Assembly (NCBI GenBank): GCA_009746045.1
Contig: RPFO01000359.1
Span: 1,098,649-1,162,648, forward strand
Length of the DNA: 64,000 nt
Reading direction: 5' to 3'
Origin: Mesostigma viride
Lineage: Eukaryota; Streptophyta; Mesostigmatophyceae; Mesostigmatales; Mesostigmataceae
Both the position numbers and the translations under genes were made by a program. The notes beneath the pieces were generated by a model. The model worked only from the letters and a program-made list of their open reading frames with translations, had not been told where the DNA came from and made no database searches. Shown here one piece after another: positions 58,123 through 64,000 of the stretch; positions within the stretch are counted from its first letter, which is position 1, and every line of letters begins with the position of its first letter.

Positions 58123-58778
58123 CTATTCTACACTACTACTGCTGTATTCCCCTAAGCTGGGGCGGCTGGAGTCGCTGGGGCCGCGCGGTGGTCGAGGGGG
58201 TCGCGTGCCAGGGCTTGTGGCCGACGTAGATAGCCGCCCCCTTCCAGTACACCGGCTGCATGTCCCGCCTGCCGGCTCTGCCGGAGCTGCATGGAGGTAG
58301 GTCGGCCATAGCTCCCGTCGCCGTTGTTGCTGCGCCAGGGTCAAGTCGTCGTCCACGGTGAAGGGAGTGTTCTCGAGCCGCTTGCGGCGTCTGAGAAACG
58401 AAATCTTGTCCGCTGGGCTCTTAAAGATGAGAAGAAGCGGGGGCCGGCGCCCCTGCCTTACCCCGCGGGGAAGGCGGTGGGCGGCTGGCAGCTCGATCTC
58501 ACCAGTAAGGCCCATGCCGCGACCAAGGATTTCTCTCTCAAACGCACGTGCAAGCTTCTCGGAATTCTCACCTTCCTCCATGTCAAAGTTCTTGAGTATG
58601 ACGTCAAGGCTGCGCTTGGCGAGCTCGGCCTCCTCGCGGAGGTCGAGCTGCTGCTGCTAGAGCTGTGCTGCAACGGCGGAGGTGGTGGAGGTGGTGTGTT
58701 GCATGTCCGCCCAGGTCTGGGTGGGAGGAGCATCGCCAGCCGGGCCAGCGAGGGCTGGCTTGGCGGCAATGTCCTTCA
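58123..58778 (-). pseudogene. ORF1 part of the level-1 H element
   Basis: In transcript order from 58778: the AVKDIAA-type linker, LREEAELAKRSL, a frame with GENSEKLARAFEREILGRG, then PPLLLIFKSPADKISFLRRR and FTVDDDLTLAQQQRRR to the stop near 58123. Small insertions break the frame at several places. Confidence 0.8.
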
Positions 58779-58899
58779 GGTCAGCTCCTTGCCCCTTCGT
58801 CAGCCATCATGGTGGACGTCAGCCACGAGCCACGAGCCACGAGGTAGCCATGGCTGACGGCGGAGCTCATAACTTTCACGTTTGAGCACCGAATTTAGC

Positions 58900-60260
58900 T
58901 GTGAATATCACAATCGACGCGTCTTTCTATACGGCGCACATGCTGATATAATTTTCCGAAGCTATTACGCAATATTCGATGAGCAATTGCCCCTCGACGC
59001 AACGCAGCCTGGCCAGCGGCTGCGCTCGGCAATGAAAATACGTCTGCAGCTCAGGCTGCAGCTTCGCCCACCGGCCCAGAAGGCAGCGGCGCCACTAGCC
59101 AAGCTCTAGTGGTCGTCCAGCCCCCCGAGCCCGCCTCGCCAGCAGCGTCGCCTGAACCCAAGCGCAGTCGCCCTGCCGAGCCGAGCTGGGTCGAGCTCGA
59201 ATTTGTAGCCGAAGCCCGCCAGCCCGACTTCTTATAGACAAGTTTACCGATCGAGGAACGCATCCTGGCCTGCGTGTTTAATTTTTGGATCGCACGCCTC
59301 GCTTCTTGAACTGTGCAAGCAGCTCTTCATCCAAGGTCGCCTCTTTGATCCTCACCAGAGGCGCGCCTCTGGACACTTTCGACCCCTTCCCCAGCCTCCG
59401 CCGCCCCCACCTCCAGCAATTCGCTCTCTTTTCCCTCCTTGGACGCTCCATCGAGGAGCTTTGGCCCCCCAAGCCCCTCACCACCACCTTAACCGCATCC
59501 TCCATCCGCTCACTCCTCAAGGAGGCCCTCGAGCAGCACGTGGCCCCCATCGCTGCGGATGTGGCGGCCATGGGCAGCACGCAGGCTGCCGAGCTTCCCC
59601 TCCTCTCCACCATCTCCACCGCCACCAGGCTCCACCCTCCTCGCCTCCTCCACCGCCACCACCCCCACCTCCGACGCCATCACCGCCCAGCTCCGCGACA
59701 TCGACCAGCGTACGTCTTAAGGACAATGCCATCGCTATCGAGGTCCTGCAGAACACCGCAGGCCTCACCGCCCAGGCGGTGAAGGACATTGCCGCCAAGC
59801 CAGCCCCTGCTGGCCTGGCCGGCGATGCTCCTCCCATCACGACCTGGGCAGCACACCACCTCCACCACCTCCGCCGTCGCAGCACAGCTCCAGCGGCAGA
59901 TCGATGCTTGACCTCCGCGAGGAGGCCGAGCTCGCCAAGCGCAGCCTTAACGTCATTGTCAAGAACTTCGACATGGAGGAAGGTGAGAATTCCGAGAAGC
60001 TTGCGCGTGCGTTTGAGAGAGAAATCCTTGGTCGCGGCATGGGCCTTACTGGTGAGATCGAGCTGGTCGCCCACCGCCTTCCCCGCGCGCGGGGTAAGGC
60101 AGGGGCGCCACCGCTCCTTCTCACCTTTAAGAACCCGACGGACAAGATTTCTTTTCTCAGACGCCGCAAGCGGCTCGAGAAGACTCTCTTCACCCTTGAC
60201 GATGACTTGACCCTGGCGCAGCAACAACGGCGACGGGAGTTATGGCCGACCTACCTCCAG
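58900..60260 (+). pseudogene. ORF1 of the level-2 H element, up to its interruption
   Basis: Broken frames encode the Ala/Pro-rich N-terminus; TFDPFPSLRRPHLQQFALFS with SLLKEALEQHVAPIAADVAA (coiled-coil start, matching 22.7 kb); TAGLTAQAVKDIAAKPAPAG; and the open 59904-60260 segment LDLREEAELAKRSLNVIVKN through QQRRRELWPTYLQL. The C-terminal end (KAGQPVYW, GHKPW) lies beyond the insertion at 62984-63060. Confidence 0.8.
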
Positions 60261-60412
60261 CTTAGCCACGCTATGTCTATAATGGGACCCCATGGATGTT
60301 GCATTAAGAATTTAGCCATGCTATTCTGATCCATAGGTAAGGCAGGGGCGCCTCCGCTTCTTCTCATCTTTGATAGCCCAGCGGACAAGATTTCGTTCCT
60401 CAGACGCCGCAA

Positions 60413-61549
60413 TGTCACGTCCGTGATCATTTACGTCCGTGCACTCAAGAAGTTACGCGGTTGCCGTAATCGGAATCGTTACCGACGTTTGGTTGGTTCC
60501 GATTCAGTAGGCCGCAGGCTTTGTTCCTTGGGCCGGTGTGGAGCGCCGCGCCGGAAAGGCCTGAATTTCTAGAGTGACAGTCTTAGGTGACCTGACTTAG
60601 GTTCAGGCGCAAGACTTTGGGGCGCAAAGCCTTGGTGGCTTGCGCAATATTCCGGTGCGTGACATTTGGCAGTTATGAATCTTTTGTATTGTCCAGACGG
60701 AATGATGTTCAGTCCATCTGACAAAGCTAGATACGCAGATCGTAGTGTGCGGTGTGCTGGCTCGCACGTGGTTGTCGAACAGACTTGCTCTGCATTTTGC
60801 TGGCAGTCTAACTGCACGTCAGGCGGCTTGCTGGCAAATGCGACAGCGCATGGATGCCGGGATTTTTGGAGGTATTTAGGAGCAGCGCAGCGGCCATGGT
60901 GGTCGTTGTTCGCTCGTTTCTCTCCCTCACAACTAGTTTGTTGTCTTCATGGGGTTAAACTTCTCGAACAGCCCGGAGCAGCCCCCGTGAGTGGTTGCAT
61001 GTCGTTGCCATGACGATGGTCGATAAGATTGACAATGGTTTGATCCGGTTGGGATGTTGTTGGCATTGTGGACGAGAAACGTTCTGCTGACCCGGGAACA
61101 GTCCCGGGAAAGGGCCGGTTCGTCGTTGGCCAGTGTGCCAGTAACTGGGACATGAGCGCAGAGTCACACAGTTGATATAGATTATGACGTAAGTAAACAC
61201 TGTTGCGCCACAGTGGCGTCATGGTCGGTCTGTGGTGATTTCGATGGGTCTCAAGGATATGTAGTTACTCTTACAGTTGCGGCAGCACAACTCGGCATTC
61301 ATTGTAATTTGTCAAATGTTATGGAATGAATGGTTTGGGCATTGCTTTCATCATAAAGCATTATTGCAATCTTCATAATATAAATATCGGCTGGCTGCGC
61401 TGCCTGTCATGAAGGTGGTGGCGCCGTCAAGGACCACACCTATCATTTCCACTTTATTTAATATAGTGGATCACACACAAGAGTACTCTATTGCTATGGA
61501 TATGCCTTCCAAGTGATAGGCTAGGATATAATGGCACGCAAACGCGACA
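60413..61549. mobile_element. Probable solo LTR (1137 bp, 4-bp TSD) inside H ORF1 (level 5)
   Basis: It begins TGTCACG and ends CGCGACA, with the TG...CA ends typical of LTRs. It is flanked by GCAA at 60409-60412 and 61550-61553; removing it and one GCAA restores the ORF1 reading seen in sister copies. It has no coding capacity that I recognise. A TATA-like AATATAAATA lies near 61377. A non-autonomous DNA transposon with very short terminal repeats is the alternative. Confidence 0.65.
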
Positions 61550-61553
61550 GCAA

Positions 61554-61767
61554 GCGGCTCGAGAATACTCACTTCACCGTGGACGACGACTTGACCCTGG
61601 CACAGCAACAACGGCGACGGGAGCTATGGCCGACCTACCTCCAGCTCCGGCAGACCAAGGCGGGCCAGCCGGTGTACTGGAAGGGGGCGGCCATCTACGT
61701 CGGCCACAAGCCCTGGCAAGCGACCCCCTCGACCACCGCGGCCCCAGCAACTCCAGCCCCAGCCTAG
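61554..61767 (+). pseudogene. C-terminal end of the level-4 H ORF1
   Basis: Open frame KRLENTHFTVDDDLTLAQQQ, then RRRELWPTYLQLRQTKAGQP, VYWKGAAIYVGHKPW and a Pro/Ala-rich end. It is separated from its upstream part by the probable LTR. Confidence 0.85.
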
Positions 61768-62475
61768 GGGAATACAGCAGTAGTGTAGAATAGTTAGACA
61801 GTGGCCTTGTACATGCACGCCTACTACAGGCACTATACCAGCTGAGGCCTAGCCTTTTTAGTCATGTACATGTGTGCCTATGATGAGCCACCCTCCAGAT
61901 GATGCCTAGCTTTATTTAATTATGCCGTGCCCATGCAGGGGGTCACTCCCTGCTGAGAAGCCATGCCCTAGCCTTTGTATAGCTGCGCTGATCTTCCCCA
62001 CCTATGACAGGCTCCCCTTAGCTGGGTGTTGCCTGAAACTCTGGGTGATGCAGGTGCCCTAGTGCACCTAGAGCAAGTGTTGTTTACATTCCCACCCTTG
62101 CAGGAAGTAGCTTAGAATGTATGATAGGCCATATGCCCCTTCTCTGGGCTATGTGCTACATATACTCCCAACGGAGTTATGTTACAATTCAATTCAATTC
62201 AATTCAATTCTGATCCATGCTATGCCTATGCAGAGAGATGCTCTCTATTGAGAAGCCATGCCCTCGCCCTTGTATAGCCATGATGATCTTCCCCCCACTT
62301 CGGAAGTAGGAATTAATTAATCTTCCCCCCACATGGCATGCTCCCCCTTAGCTGGGCATAGCGTGATAGACCTTGAGGGTGCGGGTGCCCTGGTGCACCT
62401 AGAGCAAGGGTAGCTTACATTCCCACCCTTGCATGAAGTAGCCTAGGATGTATTAAAAGCCATATGCCCCGTCTC

Positions 62476-62893
62476 TAGCTGGCACCAAGCCCGCCCAGCC
62501 TGGGCGATATGTCCTCACCTGGCGTGCCCCCGGCCGCGCGCGGCAGGGCCGCCACCCGTGGACTTTTCGTGATAGACTCGGCATGGACATGTGCTACACT
62601 AGACGTGACGGGCTCACCCCCGGGCAGCCTCCTGGTTTGTCTGTAATATGGAGGAAGATGGTGCGCAAGGATAGATGGCAAGTAGTGATGAAGGAGACCA
62701 CCCCCAAGCCTGTGGGGGCTCCGCGTGTGACCAAGTATGGCATTCATAGCGATTCGGGCCGCGGTGCCCACACCCCTGTAACTAGGACCTAGATAGCTTA
62801 TACCATCCATTCCATCCCATGTTCCCCTCCCACTGAGGACTTATGCTCACGTGACGCAGTCACGTGTCTATTAATTAATTAATTAATTAATTA
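62476..62893 (+). mobile_element. B element, full length (418 bp), inside the level-3 H
   Basis: TSD ATGCCCCGTCTC is at 62464-62475 and 62894-62905. This copy defines the family: start TAGCTGGCACCAAGCCCGCC, GC-rich first 100 bp, ACCCCCAAGCCTGTGGGGGC, GTAACTAGGACCTAGATAGC, a CCATTCCATCCCAT stretch, CTGAGGACTTATGCTCAC, then CACGTGAC-GCA-GTCACGTG (perfect hairpin) and a TTAAT tail. It has no convincing ORF, so it is probably a SINE-like passenger. Confidence 0.85.
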
Positions 62894-63355
62894 ATGCCCC
62901 GTCTCAGGGATATGTGCTACATTGACTCCCAACGGAGTGATGTTCCTAATTAATTAATTAATTAATTAATTAATTACCTCCAGAAACGGCAGACCAAGGC
63001 GGGGCAGCCGGTGTACTGGAAGGGGGGCGGCCATCTACGTCGGCCACAAGCCCTGGCATGTGGCCCCCGCGGCCCCAGCGACTCCAGAATCCAGATCAAG
63101 AGCTCAGAAAATCAAGGGCTATGTGCTACATAATATACTCCCAACGGAGTTATGTTCCTAATTAAGTAATTAATTAATTAACCCGTGTCCTTCACCGCCT
63201 GGGCGGTGAGGCCTGCGGTGTTTTGCATGCAGGACCTCGATGGCGATTGCATTGTCGACTTGCCCTATGTTTCCCATATTCTTAGGCACAGGCGCCTGGG
63301 CCTAGCCGGGCACCTGGCCCACACAGATCAGGTACGTAGACACATCAGATAGACT

Positions 63356-63640
63356 AGCTGGCACCAAGCCCGCCCAGCCTGGGCGTTATGTCCTCACCTG
63401 GCGTGCCCCAGGCCGCGCGCGGCAGGGCCGCCACGTACCCGTGGACTTTTCGTGATAGACTTGGCATGGACAAGTGCTACCCTAGACGTGACGGGCTCAC
63501 ACCCGGGCAGCCTCCTGGTTTGTCTGTAATATGGAGGCCGAGTCACGTGTCTATTAATTAATTAATTAATTAATGGAGGCCGAGATGGACGCAGTCACGT
63601 GTCTATTAATTAATTAATTAATTAATTAATTAATTAATTA
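63356..63640 (+). mobile_element. B element, partial, containing a 30-bp B-tail insertion
   Basis: It starts AGCTGGCACCAAGCCCGCCC right after the last C piece. At 63531-63542 and 63573-63584 the repeat ATGGAGGCCGAG flanks 30 bp (63543-63572) that is only TCACGTGTCTATTAATTAAT-type tail. A further GACGCAGTCACGTGTC end and a long TTAAT run follow. Confidence 0.75.
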
Positions 63641-64000
63641 ATTAAAATCATAGCTCCGTGGGGAGCATACACCGTCCGCATTGGAAGTTTGTTATTATGG
63701 GTCAATTTTTGCCGTATTTGCATTACGAATAACCCTGGATTGTTTGTTGGGGAGCCAGTTAGAGTCCCGGGTTTTTATTATTTAATTAAAACCTTTTGTT
63801 TGTTTGTTTGTCCTGCAGCCGTTCAAGGCACGTGGGTACTTATTTAATTCAATTTCTTTTGTTTGTTTGGTAGATATGGTACACGCCGTCCCCAACCCGG
63901 CCCGGCGGCCCCCCTTTCGGCGGCCACAGGCTATAGTCACTAGTCAGTGGAGGTCTCAGGTCAGTGATACCCTATTTAATTGCTCAAGGCCCATAAGTAT
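63641..64000. other. Unassigned sequence at the window end, with an A/H-like 3' end on the minus strand
   Basis: AAAATCATAGCTCCGTGGGG next to the TTAAT run resembles an inverted A/H terminus (CTCCCCACGGAG on the minus strand), so another element may extend out of the window. TTTGTTTGTTTG runs at 63798 and 63859 are simple repeats. No gene is seen. Confidence 0.4.

Larger units (their letters stand above)
60335..62206 (+). mobile_element. H element, 5' truncated (level 4)
   Basis: TSD ATTCTGATCCAT is at 60323-60334 and 62207-62218; the first bases could belong to the tail. It starts within the RLPR-GKAG block of ORF1, is split by the probable LTR, resumes at 61554 and continues through the ORF1 stop (61767) and a complete 3' UTR to an (AATTC)n tail. 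Confidence 0.85.
60261..62974 (+). mobile_element. H element 3' portion (level 3)
   Basis: TSD TACCTCCAG is at 60252-60260 and 62975-62983. It contains only H 3' UTR sequence (60261-60334 and 62219-62974) ending CTCCCAACGGAGTGATGTTC and TTAAT tail. It is interrupted by another H copy (60335-62206) and a B element (62476-62893). Confidence 0.8.
58779..63185 (+). mobile_element. H element with intact 5' end, inside the level-1 H (level 2)
   Basis: TSD TGTCCTTCA is at 58770-58778 and 63186-63194. It starts with GAGCCAC heptamers and the same leader as the full-length copy at 23.4 kb (CATGGCTGACGGCGGAGCTC near 58850), carries ORF1 to 60260, resumes at 62984 with the end of ORF1 and 3' UTR, and ends with CTCCCAACGGAG and a TTAAT tail near 63183. 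The interruption at 60261-62974 is another H element. Confidence 0.85.
56662..63256 (-). mobile_element. H element inserted in C (level 1), itself split twice
   Basis: TSD GACTTGCCCTAT is at 56650-56661 and 63257-63268. On the minus strand it starts 5' truncated at 63256 (encoding NAIAIEVL..., as in 59727 onward), continues from 58778 through ORF1 and the 3' UTR, and ends at 56662 with the CTCCCAACGGAG hairpin and TTAAT tail. It is interrupted by an A copy (56739-57749) and a whole H copy (58779-63185). Its own length without insertions is about 1.2 kb. Confidence 0.85.
53060..63340 (+). pseudogene. C-family LINE ORF2 remnant, split into four pieces by later insertions
   Basis: The pieces are 53060-53121, 53692-54196, 55475-56661 and 63269-63340. 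In order they encode a linker with FTELELSTAAKQLRFYAAVG and PDQLPAPVIK; YRIMLYKNKGHP with DDANYRG; GFRPGRNTV; GVWQGCVLS at 55941; LLADLIYADN at 56116 (the YADD site has become YADN); ETWTLTQELEQRLDASV; and, beyond the big insertion, DLPYVSHILRHRRLGLAGHL. These match RT and C-terminal blocks of the A ORF at low identity. Stops and frameshifts occur throughout. This oldest layer served as target for D, B and H insertions. The upstream limit is uncertain. Confidence 0.75.

Noticed and set aside
60413-61549. Host gene inside the probable LTR (ORF 60666-61013)
   Set aside because: There is no recognisable domain, and the unit's ends and TSD mark it as an insertion.

Overview
This window is nuclear DNA from a eukaryote with intron-rich genes (GT-AG introns, exon phases that agree across whole genes). 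The best-preserved proteins have close counterparts in plants and animals: an augmin subunit 4 that looks most like plant AUG4, a HECT_2 (UBE3D-type) E3 ligase, a ZCCHC9-type zinc-knuckle protein, an omega-like glutathione transferase, a SLC35D-type nucleotide-sugar transporter and a soluble Rieske protein. I read this as an alga or related protist, probably of the green lineage. The species is not identifiable from the sequence, and that placement is inference.

Layout. 1-370: a (CCCAT)n array and a retroelement tail. 1945-13655 (minus): nine-exon HECT_2 ligase. 14244-18087 (plus): four-exon ZCCHC9 homologue. 18.8-24.6 kb: a cluster of non-LTR retroelements, including an open reverse-transcriptase ORF and a full-length element carrying only ORF1. 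24783-26931 (minus): three-exon GST. 27816-29072 (plus): intronless sugar-nucleotide transporter. 30.9-33.3 kb: decayed LINE pieces. 33969-36063 (minus): five-exon Rieske protein. 36751-51753 (plus): thirteen-exon augmin subunit 4 whose introns are packed with tandem repeats. 52.1-63.7 kb: a decayed LINE holding a multi-level nest of younger elements.

The six host genes form three consecutive head-to-head pairs with 588, 884 and 687 bp between start codons. Recognisable retroelements sit almost only in the tail-to-tail intervals, with small pieces in introns.

Retroelement names used here: A = reverse-transcriptase LINE (19738 onward); H = element with an ORF1-type protein but no reverse transcriptase; B = about 420-bp non-coding element beginning GGCACCAAGCCCGCCC; C = decayed, more distant LINE; D = short non-coding element; R = another dispersed repeat. 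A, H and D share a 3' hairpin of the form CTCC-CAAC-GGAG followed by short AT-rich tandem tails, and insertions are flanked by target-site duplications (TSDs) of about 9-20 bp. Removing them in order explains 53-63.3 kb as up to five nested insertions, the innermost a probable solo LTR.

Two systems stand out. One is the H family, a half-LINE arrangement apparently mobilised by A through the shared 3' end. The other is repeated tandem duplication of exon-intron junctions: five 5' splice sites (four in the augmin gene, one in the E3 ligase gene) have extra downstream copies, and in one case these grade into an intronic minisatellite.
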